This document shows, one piece after another, positions 19,813 to 31,226 of a stretch of 64,000 nt of DNA; within the stretch, counting starts at the first letter, position 1, and every line of letters begins with the position of its first letter. Source of the DNA: Myxococcaceae bacterium. Its GTDB lineage: Bacteria > Myxococcota > Myxococcia > Myxococcales > Myxococcaceae. The stretch spans positions 145,667 through 209,666 of the forward strand of contig JADGRA010000080.1 of the NCBI GenBank assembly GCA_017881265.1, read 5' to 3'. Position numbers and translations under genes: made by a program. The notes under the pieces were generated by a model that was not told the origin of the DNA, did not search any database, and saw only the letters and a list, made by a program, of their open reading frames with translations.

Positions 19813-20747
19813 CCACGGGACTTCTGGTGGTGGCGGTGATTGCGGCGGTGGTGTTTCTTACCCTCGCCAAGACGGCGGTGGTGGTGCCGCAGCAACAGGC
19901 CTTCGTTGTCGAGAGGCTGGGCAAGTACCACGCCACTCTCAGCGCCGGTTTCCACCTGCTGGCGCCCTTCTTCGATGCCATCCGCTACCGGCACTCGCTG
20001 AAGGAGACCGCGGTCGACATCCCGGAACAAATCTGCATCACCCGCGACAACGTCCAGGTGGCGGTGGACGGCGTCCTGTACCTGAAAGTCATGGACGCCG
20101 AGCGCGCCAGCTACGGGGTGGCCCAGTACCTGTTCGCCATCAGCCAGCTCGCGCAGACCAACCTGCGTAGCGAGGTGGGGAAAATCGAGCTCGACCGCAC
20201 GTTCGAGGAACGCACCCACATCAACATGATGGTGGTGAGTGAGCTGGACAAGGCGTCCGAGCCCTGGGGCGTGAAGGTGCTCCGCTACGAAATCAAGAAC
20301 ATCACCCCTCCACGGGACGTCCTGGCGGCGATGGAGAAGCAGATGCGCGCCGAGCGGGAGAAGCGCGCCGTCATCCTCACCTCCGAAGGGTCCCGGGACG
20401 CCGCCATCAACAACGCCGAGGGCGAGAAGCAGCAGACCATCAAGGCCTCGGAGGCGAAGAAGCAGCAGTCCATCAACGAGGCGGAAGGGGCCGCCCGCGC
20501 CATCCTGTCCATTGCCGAGGCGACGGCGGAGAGCATTCGCAAGGTGGCCGATGCCATCACCGTCCCGGGGGGCTTCGAGGCCGTCCGGCTGCGCGTCGCC
20601 GAGCAGTACGTGAACAAGTTTGGCGAGCTGGCCAAGGCCAGCAACACCCTGGTGCTGCCGGCGAACGCCGCCGACGTCGGCTCGATGATTGCCCTCGCCA
20701 TGAATGTGCTGAAGACGACCGGCGGCTCGGGCGGCCGGGACTCCTGA
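19809..20747 (+). CDS. SPFH/stomatin-family membrane protein (QmcA-like)
   Basis: The 312-residue protein has one N-terminal membrane segment, then an SPFH/band-7 domain (VVVPQQQAFVVERLGKYHAT, SLKETAVDIPEQICITRDNV), a coiled-coil rich in Ala/Glu/Lys (residues about 180-245, EKRAVILTSEGSRDAAINNA), and a C-terminal oligomerisation region. It is translationally coupled to the NfeD gene. By family it forms large membrane assemblies and scaffolds membrane proteins or proteases; the specific client is unknown. Confidence 0.92.
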   Translation: MTTGLLVVAVIAAVVFLTLAKTAVVVPQQQAFVVERLGKYHATLSAGFHLLAPFFDAIRYRHSLKETAVDIPEQICITRDNVQVAVDGVLYLKVMDAERASYGVAQYLFAISQLAQTNLRSEVGKIELDRTFEERTHINMMVVSELDKASEPWGVKVLRYEIKNITPPRDVLAAMEKQMRAEREKRAVILTSEGSRDAAINNAEGEKQQTIKASEAKKQQSINEAEGAARAILSIAEATAESIRKVADAITVPGGFEAVRLRVAEQYVNKFGELAKASNTLVLPANAADVGSMIALAMNVLKTTGGSGGRDS

Positions 20748-20827
20748 CCCAAGGCCCACCGGCCGCTGGGGGCCAGCGCCGCCAATTGCCGGCCCAGCGA
20801 CGGCCGGTCGGGATAGTCTCCTCCTCC

Positions 20828-21745
20828 GTGCCGCTGGAACGGGAGCTCGGGGGCTACGAGATTGTCGGCCGCCTCGCCGTGGGGGGCATGGCCGAGGTCT
20901 ACCAGGCGCGCGCGCTGGCCGGCACCCAGCGCAGCGAGGGCGAACCCGACGAGGTGGTGCTGAAGCGGCTGCTGCCCAGCTACCGCAACGACGGCGGCTA
21001 CGTGAAGCACTTCATCGACGAGGCGAAGCTGGCCGTGCGGTTTCAGCACCCGCACCTGGTGCGCACCTACCGCTGCTTCAAGGCGGGCCAGGACTACCTC
21101 ATGGTGCAGGAGCTGGTCCCTGGCCGGAGCCTGGCCTACTTCCTCCAACTGCTGATTGACGCGGGCACGCCGATGCCCGTGCCCGCGGCCTGCTACGTGG
21201 TGTGGTGCGTCCTCGATGCGCTCGACTACCTGCACGGCGGGGCGGGGGCCACCCCGCCGGTGCCGGTCCTACACCGGGACGTCAACCCGGCCAACGTGCT
21301 GCTCAGTGTGAGCGGCGAGGTCAAGCTGACGGACTTCGGGGTGGCAGAGATGGAAGGCCAGCCGCGGGGCGAAAGCGGCGCGCTGCGCGGCACCATCGCC
21401 TACATGAGTCCGGAGCAGGTGCTGGGGGAGGCGCCGGACGCGCGCAGCGACCTCTATTCGGCTGGCATTCTCCTCTGGGAGCTGCTGGCCAACCGGCGGC
21501 TGTTCTCCGGCAAGAGTGACGTGGAGCTGCTGCACCGCGTTCGCGATGCGCGCGTTCCGGTGCTGGACACCGTGCGGACGGGGCTTCCGGACTACCTGGT
21601 GCGGGTGGTCCGCCAGGCGCTCTTCGCGGACAGAAGCCGCCGCTTCCAGACGGCGGCCGACTTCATGCGCGCACTGCAGGTGGCGGCGCAGCGCAACGGC
21701 TGGCCGCTCTCGGTGGAGTCCCTCAACCCCCTGTTGGGTCGCTGA
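20828..21745 (+). CDS. Hanks-type serine/threonine protein kinase (soluble)
   Basis: The 305-residue protein is almost only a kinase domain: glycine-rich loop GRLAVGGMAEVYQA, catalytic Lys in VVLKRLL, HRDVNPANVLL loop, DFG in LTDFGVAEMEG, and the YMSPEQVLGEAPDARSDLYS block. No membrane segment or extra sensor domain is present, unlike the kinase at 31935. I choose the GTG at 20828 over a TTG at 20786 because conservation begins at ELGGYEIVGRL. Substrate and signal are unknown. Confidence 0.9.
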   Translation: MPLERELGGYEIVGRLAVGGMAEVYQARALAGTQRSEGEPDEVVLKRLLPSYRNDGGYVKHFIDEAKLAVRFQHPHLVRTYRCFKAGQDYLMVQELVPGRSLAYFLQLLIDAGTPMPVPAACYVVWCVLDALDYLHGGAGATPPVPVLHRDVNPANVLLSVSGEVKLTDFGVAEMEGQPRGESGALRGTIAYMSPEQVLGEAPDARSDLYSAGILLWELLANRRLFSGKSDVELLHRVRDARVPVLDTVRTGLPDYLVRVVRQALFADRSRRFQTAADFMRALQVAAQRNGWPLSVESLNPLLGR

Positions 21746-21866
21746 GGCCACCCGAGGCTGGGCGCACGACGTCCGTCCAGACGACGAAGCCCTTCAGGGG
21801 GGCGACGGACGCGCCTTCCAACATTTCCTCGCCCCGCGAGGCGGGAGGCGGGCATTTTCTTGTGCC
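21746..21866. other. Convergent intergenic region with weak hairpin
   Basis: These 121 bp separate the 3' ends of the kinase and CorC-type genes. The short inverted repeat CCCGC-GAG-GCGGG near 21834-21846, followed shortly by a TTTTCTT run, could end transcription of the plus-strand kinase gene. Support is weak because the stem is only five pairs. Confidence 0.25.
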
Positions 21867-23198
21867 CTAGCTTTTGCCATCGCCGACGCTGGCGGGGGCT
21901 GCCGGCGTGCCGACTGGCGCCTTGGGACGTGCCACCCGGACGCGGTCCAGCCGCTGGCCCTTCTTCGAGGCCACGGTGAATTGCAGGCCGTCCAGGGTGA
22001 AGCGGTCGCCGACCTCCGGGATGGCGCCCGCCACCGAACTCAAGTACCCGCCCAAGGTGCCGTACTCCCCCTCCGGCAGCGGCGTTCCGAAGGCCTGGGC
22101 AAACGCCTCGACGTCCATCCCCGCGTCGACGAGGCAGGAGCCGTCGGGCTGCTTCTCCAGCAGCGTCTCCTGGACGGAGAACTCGTCGCCGATGTCCCCG
22201 ACAATTTCCCGGAGGATGTCCTCCAGGGTGACGATGCCCATGAAGCCCCCGTACTCATCCACCACCATCGCCATGTGGATGCGGCGGCCCTGCATCTCGC
22301 GCAGCAGGTCACCCACGGGCTTCAGCCACGGCACGAAGACGGCTGGGCGGATGATGTCGGACAGCACGATGAGCTCCGGATGCTGCAGCAGCGGCACCAG
22401 GTCCCGGGAGTGAAGGACGCCCACCACGCGGTCGATGTCGTCCTTGAAGACGGGAAGCCGGCTGTGGTTTTCCTCGGCCAGGATGCGCAGCACCTCGAGG
22501 GGCGGCGTCGTCAGCGGCACTGCCACCACGTCGGTGCGTGGCACCATGACGTCGCGGCAGACCTTGTCCGACAGCTCGAAGACGCTCCGGATGAGACGCG
22601 GGGCGCTGGCGTCCACCTCGTGTTGCTCGGCCTGCACGGTGAGCATCCGCTCCAGTTCCTCCAGCGGGGGGGGCGGCCGCTCGAATCGCACCAGTACGCC
22701 AAACGGCGCCGCCAGCAGGTTGACCAGCACCAGCATCCCGCGGCCGATGGGCCCTAGGACGGCAGCGAAAGCGCTGGTGAAGCCCGACAGCCGCATCGCC
22801 CACACCTCGGGCGCACTGGCCGCCAGGGCCCGGGCCGTGACTTCCACCATGGTGGCCAAAAGCCCAACCAGAAGCACGCCCAGCAGCGGCGCTCCGAGGC
22901 TCAGCCAGGCGGATTCGCCGAAGCGCTCGAGGTGCACCATCGACGGCGGGGCCAGGGCACCCACGCCCGCGGCGAGAAAGCCGCTGAGCACCATCCCCAT
23001 CCTCACCGCGGCCGCGGTGGACTCGCGGTTCGTCTTCAGCCGCAGCACCCGGGCGCCCCGCCGGCCGGCCTCCGTGGCCAGTTGGTGCGCACGCAAGTCC
23101 GAGACACCGGAAAGCGCCGCCTCGGCGCCACCGAGCAGCGCGCGCACGAAGAGGAGCCCGAAGCAGCCGAGCCACAGCGCCCAGGACGTCATCCCCAT
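21867..23198 (-). CDS. CNNM/HlyC-CorC-type transporter (DUF21, CBS pair, CorC domain)
   Basis: The 443-residue protein has an N-terminal DUF21 membrane domain of about four segments (residues 1-180, including GGAEAALSGVSDLRAHQLA), a CBS pair (VMVPRTDVVAVPLT, SRLPVFKDDIDRVVGVLHSR, HMAMVVDEYGGFMGIVTLED) and a C-terminal CorC_HlyC domain (YGTLGGYLSSVAGAIPEVGD). The family includes Mg2+/Na+ exchangers and Co2+-resistance proteins. Specificity cannot be decided here, and the name haemolysin often attached to the family is misleading. Confidence 0.92.
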   Translation of the reverse strand: MGMTSWALWLGCFGLLFVRALLGGAEAALSGVSDLRAHQLATEAGRRGARVLRLKTNRESTAAAVRMGMVLSGFLAAGVGALAPPSMVHLERFGESAWLSLGAPLLGVLLVGLLATMVEVTARALAASAPEVWAMRLSGFTSAFAAVLGPIGRGMLVLVNLLAAPFGVLVRFERPPPPLEELERMLTVQAEQHEVDASAPRLIRSVFELSDKVCRDVMVPRTDVVAVPLTTPPLEVLRILAEENHSRLPVFKDDIDRVVGVLHSRDLVPLLQHPELIVLSDIIRPAVFVPWLKPVGDLLREMQGRRIHMAMVVDEYGGFMGIVTLEDILREIVGDIGDEFSVQETLLEKQPDGSCLVDAGMDVEAFAQAFGTPLPEGEYGTLGGYLSSVAGAIPEVGDRFTLDGLQFTVASKKGQRLDRVRVARPKAPVGTPAAPASVGDGKS

Positions 23199-23485
23199 CT
23201 GTCTACCGCGGGCCGCCCCTGGCGCGCTCCCGGACGCGCTAAGTCATTGAAGTCACAAGGAGTCCCACCCGGGAGAACCGTCCGGCCGCCCCGCGGCACC
23301 CAAGGTGGCGGACCGCCCTGCTTTCGCCGCCGTCGCCACGCTGCGGGCCTTTCCCCAAGGGGGGCCGTCCGCGCCCTCGGCGTCGGAGGAGGTGCCTCGG
23401 CGCGCTGTCCACCGCCGTCCGCGGGCACGTTCCGGCGCGCCGCACAGGGTGGACGGTCCGCTCCGTGCTTGATAGAGGCCAAAGC
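23199..23485. other. Divergent intergenic region upstream of purS
   Basis: These 287 bp lie between the divergent starts of the CorC-type gene and purS and must hold both promoters. I see a GAGG ribosome binding site seven bases before purS. I do not see a confident -35/-10 pair, a purine riboswitch-like fold or a good ORF. Confidence 0.4.
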
Positions 23486-23728
23486 ATGGTGGCTCGGGTG
23501 TACATCACGCTGAAACCCGGCGTCCTCGACCCGGCGGGGAAGGCTGTGCAGAACTCGCTGCACACCTTGGGCTTCCCGGACGTGCATTCGGTCCGGCTTG
23601 GCAAGTACGTCGAGGTGCAGCTTCCCGACGGGGACCCGGCCGCCGCGCGGGCCCAGGTCGAGGACATGTGCAAGAAGCTGCTCGCCAACACCGTGGTGGA
23701 GAACTACCGCGTGGAGTTCGCGGGCTAG
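23486..23728 (+). CDS. purS: Phosphoribosylformylglycinamidine synthase subunit PurS
   Basis: This 80-residue small subunit bridges PurQ and PurL in the FGAM synthase complex. The sequence shows the family pattern VYITLKPGVLDPAGKAVQNS, HTLGFPDVHSVRLGKYVEV and a closing ENYRVEFAG. A GAGG lies seven bases before the ATG. purQ starts three bases after its stop, which supports a purSQL operon. Confidence 0.96.
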   Translation: MVARVYITLKPGVLDPAGKAVQNSLHTLGFPDVHSVRLGKYVEVQLPDGDPAAARAQVEDMCKKLLANTVVENYRVEFAG

Positions 23729-23731
23729 CGC

Positions 23732-24394
23732 ATGAAGGTCGGCGTCGTCGTCTTCCCCGGTAGCAACTGCGACGAGGACGCCCTGCACGTGGTGCGGGAC
23801 GTCTTTGGACACCAGGCGCGGCTCCTCTGGCACAAGGACCGGGACCTGCACGGCAGCGACTACGTCATCCTCCCGGGCGGATTCAGCTACGGGGACTACC
23901 TGCGCTGCGGCGCCATCGCCCGCTTCTCCCCGGTGATGGAGGAGGTGGCCGCTTTCGCCAAGCGGGGCGGGCCGGTGCTGGGCATCTGCAACGGCTTTCA
24001 AATTCTCACCGAGGCGGGGCTGCTGCCCGGGGCGCTCCTGCAGAACGCCGGCCAGCACTTCCTCTGCCGCGACGTCCTCGTCCGCGCCGAGGGGCATGCC
24101 AGCCGCTTCACCACCGGGCTGTCTCGCACCGCGAGCTTCCGGCTTCCCATCGCCCACATGGACGGCCGCTACTTCATCGACGAGGGGGGCCGACAGCGGC
24201 TGGAGGACGCCGGGCAGGTGGCCTTTCGCTACGTCGACGACAACCCCAACGGCTCCCTCACCGCCATCGCCGGCGTGGTGAACGTGGCCGGTAACGTGCT
24301 CGGGCTGATGCCACACCCCGAGCGCAACGCCGAATCCCTGCTCGGGAACCTCGACGGCCGCACCGTCTTCGCGGCGCTGCTGGGAGCCGCATAG
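23732..24394 (+). CDS. purQ: Phosphoribosylformylglycinamidine synthase subunit PurQ (glutaminase)
   Basis: PurQ is a class I glutamine amidotransferase that delivers ammonia to PurL. The 220-residue protein starts [20 protein letters not shown]. It has [20 protein letters not shown], the nucleophile Cys in [20 protein letters not shown], and the His/Glu pair in [11 protein letters not shown]. Length is normal. It sits two bases before purL. Confidence 0.97.
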   Translation: MKVGVVVFPGSNCDEDALHVVRDVFGHQARLLWHKDRDLHGSDYVILPGGFSYGDYLRCGAIARFSPVMEEVAAFAKRGGPVLGICNGFQILTEAGLLPGALLQNAGQHFLCRDVLVRAEGHASRFTTGLSRTASFRLPIAHMDGRYFIDEGGRQRLEDAGQVAFRYVDDNPNGSLTAIAGVVNVAGNVLGLMPHPERNAESLLGNLDGRTVFAALLGAA

Positions 24395-24396
24395 CC

Positions 24397-26616
<2,220 letters not shown>

Positions 26617-26638
26617 GAGATACTCGCTGGTGGCAGGC

Positions 26639-27445
26639 ATGACTGCTCCGGTCACCCTCACGCACCTGTCCGTCTACCCGGTGAAGTCCTGCCGCGGCAT
26701 CTCCGTCGGCGCGGCCACCCTGGACCGGTGGGGCCTGCAGCATGACCGCAACTGGATGGTGGTCGACGCGGACGGCCGCTTCATCTCTCAGAGGACGCAC
26801 CCCCGCCTGGCCCTCGTCGAGCCGGCGCTGGGGCGGGAGCTGATGACGCTGCGCGCCCCCGACATGCCGGTGCTCGAGCTCCCCGCCAGCGGCCGGGCCG
26901 GCCCGGAGCGGATGGTTTCCATTTGGGAGGACAGCTGTCGTGCCCTCGACCAGGGCGATGCGGCGGCGGAGTGGTTCTCGCGCTGTCTCGGCCAACCGGC
27001 CCGCCTGGTGCGCATTGGCGCCGGCTTCGCGCGCGCGGTGCCGCAGGCCCGCTACCCAGCCGGGGCGGACGTCTCCTTCGCCGACGCGTTCCCGGTGCTG
27101 CTTCTGTCGGTCGCCTCGCTGGGCGCCCTCAACGCCCGACTGGCCACGCCCGTCCCCATGAATCGCTTTCGCCCCAACCTCGTCATCGACGGCTGCCCGG
27201 AATTCGCCGAGGACAGCTGGCGGCACCTGCGCATTGGGGGGGTGGAGTTTCAAGTGGTGAGCGCCTGCAAGCGCTGCGTCATCACCACCGTCGACCAGTC
27301 GACGGGCACCCCGGGGACGGAGCCGTTGGCCACCCTGGCCACCTTTCGCCGCGACGCCGAGGGCAGCGTCGTCTTTGGCCGCAACGTCGTCCACCAGGGG
27401 GTCGGCACCCTGCGGGTGGGAGACGCAGTGCAAGTCCTCGCCTGA
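26639..27445 (+). CDS. MOSC domain-containing protein (YcbX/mARC-like)
   Basis: The 268-residue protein has a beta-barrel N-terminal domain (LSVYPVKSCRGISVGAATLD, RNWMVVDADGRFISQR) and a MOSC domain (NRFRPNLVIDGCPEFAEDSW, ACKRCVITTVDQSTG). The Cys in ACKRC corresponds to the molybdenum ligand of YcbX and mARC proteins, which reduce N-hydroxylated compounds. Unlike E. coli YcbX it has no fused ferredoxin domain, so an external electron donor would be needed (inference). A GTG at 26630 is an alternative start. Confidence 0.88.
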   Translation: MTAPVTLTHLSVYPVKSCRGISVGAATLDRWGLQHDRNWMVVDADGRFISQRTHPRLALVEPALGRELMTLRAPDMPVLELPASGRAGPERMVSIWEDSCRALDQGDAAAEWFSRCLGQPARLVRIGAGFARAVPQARYPAGADVSFADAFPVLLLSVASLGALNARLATPVPMNRFRPNLVIDGCPEFAEDSWRHLRIGGVEFQVVSACKRCVITTVDQSTGTPGTEPLATLATFRRDAEGSVVFGRNVVHQGVGTLRVGDAVQVLA

Positions 27446-27457
27446 AAAAGCCCGTGG

Positions 27458-27487
27458 GGGGCGCCCGCTGACCTTCGCGGACGCCCC
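27458..27487. terminator. Bidirectional hairpin between convergent genes
   Basis: The convergent MOSC and RnfD/DUF2330 genes are separated by 62 bp holding a strong stem: GGGGCG pairs with CGCCCC and, after one mismatch, CCGC pairs with GCGG around an eight-base loop. On the minus strand a TTTTT run follows about ten bases later; on the plus strand CTTTT is further away. This fits a shared terminator, best for the minus strand. Confidence 0.55.
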
Positions 27488-27507
27488 GCCAGGCCCCGCC
27501 CGCGCTT

Positions 27508-29685
27508 TTAGTGCCAGATTTTCTTCCACCAGGCCGGGTCACTGGCCGGGGGCGCGTCGGGACCCATCTGCTGTCGGATGTCCGACAGCGACCAGCCGGT
27601 GAGGTCGGCCAGCGTCTGTGCCTCCCTGGTGTGCCGTTCCACGAGGCTGCGCCGGTACTCGTCGGCGGCCGGGCAGTCCATGGCACCCTTATAGGCGTGC
27701 TGCAGGATATAGCGGGCCTGGAAGTTGCCGCGGTCGGCGGTCTCCTGGAAGACGAGGTCCTCGGGGAAGTGTGAAGCGTCGTACCGCACGTGCAGCCGGG
27801 TGAGCTGGACGTTCACCGCGCCCCCCATCCGGCGCATGTAGCCGGGCGGCACCGGCTTGCTCGCATCGTCGAGCCAGAAGACGCCAAGCTGCTGGAGTTC
27901 CTCCCGGGACAGCGGCTGCGCCGCACACGGGTCACACCAGCCCATGTTCCAGCTGTACTCGGTGAAGAGCGACCGGCCACCTTCCCTGTTCAGCGCCTGG
28001 GCGAAGGCGGCCTTGTAGAACTTGCCGAACTCGTCCTTCACGTACTCGGGCAGGTTGACGTCCGAGGGGACGCGGGTGGTGCGGTAGTTGACCGACTCCA
28101 CCCGGCCCTGGCGGCTCAGCGCGTACACCACCATGTCCTGGGGCCCGCGCGCGTTGGCCATGCCCAAGCGGATGGGCAGCATGAACTTCCTCGACTCATA
28201 CGCAATCTGCAGCGGCCGCAGGTACTGCATGCCGGTGGCCGCCTGCTCCTTGAGATTCACCTTGGCCACGAAGAACTTCATGTCCTGGCGGATGTACGGC
28301 TGGAGCGCGGCCGAGGCCCGTTCCGGGATGCGGTAGCCATTCTGCTTGAGCCACGTCTCGAGCCCGGAGGACTCCTTGGCCGAGAGGATGAGGATGTCGT
28401 ACTCGCCCACCGTGTACCGGGCCTCGATGGTGACGCCGAGCGCGCTGTCACTCGTCGCCTCCCGCTGGGCGGCCGCCTTCGCCGCCGGGGCGCCCGCACT
28501 CCTGGCCATGTCCATGGCCATGGGTGGCCGGCAGGGGTCCGCGTCGAAGTACTCCACCAGCCGCGGGGCGGAGTACGCATCCAGGTGCTCGAGCAGCTTG
28601 CGGTCGCCGATGTGGATTTGCTCCTTCTGGAGCACGCTCGGGACGGGCACCACCAGGGCGAACTCGCTGAGCGGCCCCTGGTAGTCGTTGCTCATGGTGA
28701 GCACCGTGCGGTCTCCATCGCGGACGAGCGCCACCTGGGAGGCGTCGTTGAAGAGCTGGGTGTCCGCCTTCCCCACGTAGAAGCCACAGAAGGCATGCGC
28801 GGGCAGGGCGGTGAGGGCGACGAGGGCGATGAGTGCCGGGACGAGGGGGCGGACGAAACGCACGGTGCGGCCTTGGGTGAGGGGCCCGGTGGGCCATTGA
28901 AAGCGAGACGCTGGCCAGAGCCCGTCGAGGACGGGCACCAGCGGGGAAAGCAACAGGAGCGCCCAGATGGGCGAATTCATCACCCACAGCTGGTGCTGCA
29001 GGAAGAAGGCGAGGCAGGCCACGGCGATGCCGAGGCCCACCCGCGCACCGCGGCGGTCCGGCGTCGTCTTCGGGTCAGAAATCATGAAGAATGTGAAGAG
29101 GATGAGGCTTCCCACCGAGAGCTGGTGCAGCAGGACGGGCGCCGGCTGTCCGAGGAAGAGCACCCGGGCGGCCTTCAGGAGCACCCAGGAGCCGAGAAAG
29201 GCGAGGCTCACGTCCGTGCGGAACGCGCGGTGCGTCACCGCGAGCCCGAGTGCCAGGAGCCAGGCGAGGAGGATGCCCCACTCGCCCCACTGTGCCGGCG
29301 AGCACCAGGCGTGGCCGGTCAGGAGGATGGCCACGGTGAGGCCCAGGTTGGCGGGATTGAAGACGTGCTTGCCGCGGAACCGGAGGAGGAACTTCGAGGA
29401 GATGGCGACCACCGCCGCCAGCGGCGCCACCCAGAAGGTGTCGGTGCGCAGCAACAGCGACAGCCCCAGGGCGGTGATGAGCGGCGACAGGTAGCCGCTG
29501 CCAGGTCGGCCCAAAAGGCGCTCGCACAGCCACTGGGTCGCGCAGGTGGTGGCCAGCAGCACGGGCGGCATCCACATCTCCATTTGGAAGCCCAAGGTGC
29601 AGAAGCCCAGCACGAGGAAGGTGCCGAGGAACGCCACCTGAAGGACGCGGGGGTCAGACGGGGCGAGGCGGGCGAGGGTGCTCAT
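27508..29685 (-). CDS. RnfD/NqrB-like membrane domain fused to DUF2330
   Basis: One continuous 725-residue frame joins two modules usually seen apart. Residues about 15-265 form an RnfD/NqrB-like domain of about eight membrane segments (KHVFNPANLGLTVAILL, FTFFMISDPKTTPDRRGAR). Residues 280-298 look like a retained signal peptide (LVPALIALVALTALPAHA). The rest is DUF2330, with the typical AFCGFYVGKADTQLFNDASQ opening and a C-terminal cysteine-containing NMGWCDPCAAQPLS. I do not see the SGAT-type motif that carries covalent FMN in RnfD/NqrB, so a classic flavin role is unsupported. The function is unknown. DUF2330 is predicted to lie outside the membrane. Confidence 0.85.
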   Translation of the reverse strand: MSTLARLAPSDPRVLQVAFLGTFLVLGFCTLGFQMEMWMPPVLLATTCATQWLCERLLGRPGSGYLSPLITALGLSLLLRTDTFWVAPLAAVVAISSKFLLRFRGKHVFNPANLGLTVAILLTGHAWCSPAQWGEWGILLAWLLALGLAVTHRAFRTDVSLAFLGSWVLLKAARVLFLGQPAPVLLHQLSVGSLILFTFFMISDPKTTPDRRGARVGLGIAVACLAFFLQHQLWVMNSPIWALLLLSPLVPVLDGLWPASRFQWPTGPLTQGRTVRFVRPLVPALIALVALTALPAHAFCGFYVGKADTQLFNDASQVALVRDGDRTVLTMSNDYQGPLSEFALVVPVPSVLQKEQIHIGDRKLLEHLDAYSAPRLVEYFDADPCRPPMAMDMARSAGAPAAKAAAQREATSDSALGVTIEARYTVGEYDILILSAKESSGLETWLKQNGYRIPERASAALQPYIRQDMKFFVAKVNLKEQAATGMQYLRPLQIAYESRKFMLPIRLGMANARGPQDMVVYALSRQGRVESVNYRTTRVPSDVNLPEYVKDEFGKFYKAAFAQALNREGGRSLFTEYSWNMGWCDPCAAQPLSREELQQLGVFWLDDASKPVPPGYMRRMGGAVNVQLTRLHVRYDASHFPEDLVFQETADRGNFQARYILQHAYKGAMDCPAADEYRRSLVERHTREAQTLADLTGWSLSDIRQQMGPDAPPASDPAWWKKIWH

Positions 29686-29742
29686 GGCTGTCTCTTTCAA
29701 CGCAGCCGGCTGGGAAAGGATCTGGTACCGTCCGCAGCCGTC

Positions 29743-30012
29743 ATGGCGACCCTCAAAGTGACTGACGTCCGCTTCGGAGACCAGGTGTTCCTCGAAGAGG
29801 GGGGCACCACGTTCGGGGCGGTGCGGGACATCCGGACCAGCCCCCACCCCACGCTGGTGGTGAACGTGGAGGGGACGGGAGACATGACCATCCCCTTCCA
29901 CGCCGTCCGGGCCGTCCACGACGGGAAGGTCATCGTCGATGCGAGCCGCATCGACGACACGCTGCGGCGAGCCATCCGCCACGCGCACGACCGGGAAGAG
30001 CCGGGTCTGTAG
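29743..30012 (+). CDS. Small PRC-barrel-like protein of unknown function
   Basis: An 89-residue protein starting MATLKVTDVRFGDQVFLEEG. The pattern of short strands ending in TIPFHAVRAVHDGKVIVDAS resembles PRC-barrel or DUF2171-type small domains, but the match is by eye only. It is divergent from the RnfD/DUF2330 gene with 57 bp between the starts. No signal peptide is present. Confidence 0.6.
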   Translation: MATLKVTDVRFGDQVFLEEGGTTFGAVRDIRTSPHPTLVVNVEGTGDMTIPFHAVRAVHDGKVIVDASRIDDTLRRAIRHAHDREEPGL

Positions 30013-30031
30013 GGCCCCGGCCCCCCGGCTT

Positions 30032-30457
30032 TTAGCGCCCGGCCCCGCCGTCGCGAGCCGCGCCTTGGGCGCGCGCGGCGGCTTCTAGCTGCTCAAGACG
30101 CGGTTGCAGGGCAGCGCGCAGGTAGGGACGGCGCCGCAGCTGCTCCTCGAGCCAGTCGGCGACCTGCGCCACGTCGCGCGTCTTCAGCAATTCGTCCACG
30201 TGTCGCTTGGCCCCCTGCACGGCGACGTTGCGCAGGTGCGGGTCGTCCGGGTCGCGGGACAGGCGGGTATCCGCTTCCTCCAGCGCCTCGAAGGGCTTGC
30301 CCGCCTGCAGGAGCGCCAGCGCACGGCTCTGCGTCACCCGCGCCGAGAGGAGCCCGCGCACTCCAAAGGCGAGCAGGGTGGCCAGCACCAAGGCAGCCAC
30401 CACCACCCAGCGAGCCCCCGGACTCTCGCGGCGGGGGGAAGGCTGAAAGCGCGTCAC
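30032..30457 (-). CDS. Single-pass membrane protein with helical repeat-like tail
   Basis: The 141-residue protein has one N-terminal membrane segment (WVVVAALVLATLLAFGVRGL) after a polar lead. The soluble tail reads like one or two TPR/alpha-helical repeats (ALALLQAGKPFEALEEADTR, LSRDPDDPHLRN). It ends 19 bp from the convergent gene at 29743-30012 and lies 36 bp downstream of aat, with which it may be cotranscribed. Its role is unknown. Confidence 0.6.
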   Translation of the reverse strand: MTRFQPSPRRESPGARWVVVAALVLATLLAFGVRGLLSARVTQSRALALLQAGKPFEALEEADTRLSRDPDDPHLRNVAVQGAKRHVDELLKTRDVAQVADWLEEQLRRRPYLRAALQPRLEQLEAAARAQGAARDGGAGR

Positions 30458-30493
30458 GGTGCCTTGCTGTCTAACGCGTCGCCGGGCGCCGCG

Positions 30494-31189
30494 TCAGCCC
30501 GCCTGCAGCGTCTGAAATACGCCCTCCAGGGAGGGCCCCTCCACCGCGCCGGCCAGCTCAGCCAGGAAGCGGCGACGTGGCCACGGCTCGGCGCCGAAGC
30601 GCGCCAGGTGCTCGGTCTCCACCTGGCAGTCGATGAGGCGGCAGCCCGCGGCGAAGAGGGCACCGGCCAGCGTCACGAACGCCACCTTGGAGGCGTCCGG
30701 CGCATGGCTGAACATGCTCTCCCCGAAGAAGACGCTGCCCAGCGCGACGCCGTACAGACCGCCGACGAGCTCGGGTCCCTGCCAGGCCTCGACCGAGTGC
30801 GCGATGCCGAGTCGGTGGAGCGCCTCATAGGCGGTGCGCATCTCGGGGGTAATCCACGTTCCGTCCTGTCCGGGGCGCGGGGTCTCGGCACACGCCTGGA
30901 GCACGCGCCCGAAGGCGCTGTCTGCCCGGACGACGAAAGCCCCCCGGCGAAGCGTCCTGCGCAGACTCCGCGGCAGGTGAAGCTTGCCCGCCGGCAGCAC
31001 GAAGCGGGGGTCCGGCGAATGCCAGAGGACGGGCTGCCCCGGGGCGTACCAGGGGAAAATCCCGCGGTGGTAGGCCGCCACCAGGCGTCGGGGCGTCAGC
31101 GTTCCGCCCACTGCGAGCAGACCGCTTCTGTCCGCCGCCTCCGGGGGCGGAAACGCCTCCTCGTCGTCGCCGAGCAGGAAGACGGTCAC
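30494..31189 (-). CDS. aat: Leucyl/phenylalanyl-tRNA--protein transferase
   Basis: Aat transfers Leu or Phe from tRNA to N-terminal Arg/Lys of proteins, making N-degrons for ClpS/ClpAP. The 231-residue sequence shows the family blocks FPPPEAADRSGLLAVGGTL, AYHRGIFPWYAPGQPVLWHS, DPRFVLPAGKLHLPRSLRRT, and FFGESMFSHAPDASKVA followed by a C-terminal IDCQVETEHLARFGAE. Its length is typical. It is divergent from the HExxH protein gene. Confidence 0.96.
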   Translation of the reverse strand: MTVFLLGDDEEAFPPPEAADRSGLLAVGGTLTPRRLVAAYHRGIFPWYAPGQPVLWHSPDPRFVLPAGKLHLPRSLRRTLRRGAFVVRADSAFGRVLQACAETPRPGQDGTWITPEMRTAYEALHRLGIAHSVEAWQGPELVGGLYGVALGSVFFGESMFSHAPDASKVAFVTLAGALFAAGCRLIDCQVETEHLARFGAEPWPRRRFLAELAGAVEGPSLEGVFQTLQAG

Positions 31190-31226
31190 CGCAGCGAACT
31201 GCTACCATGGTTTGGAGGCCAAGCCG

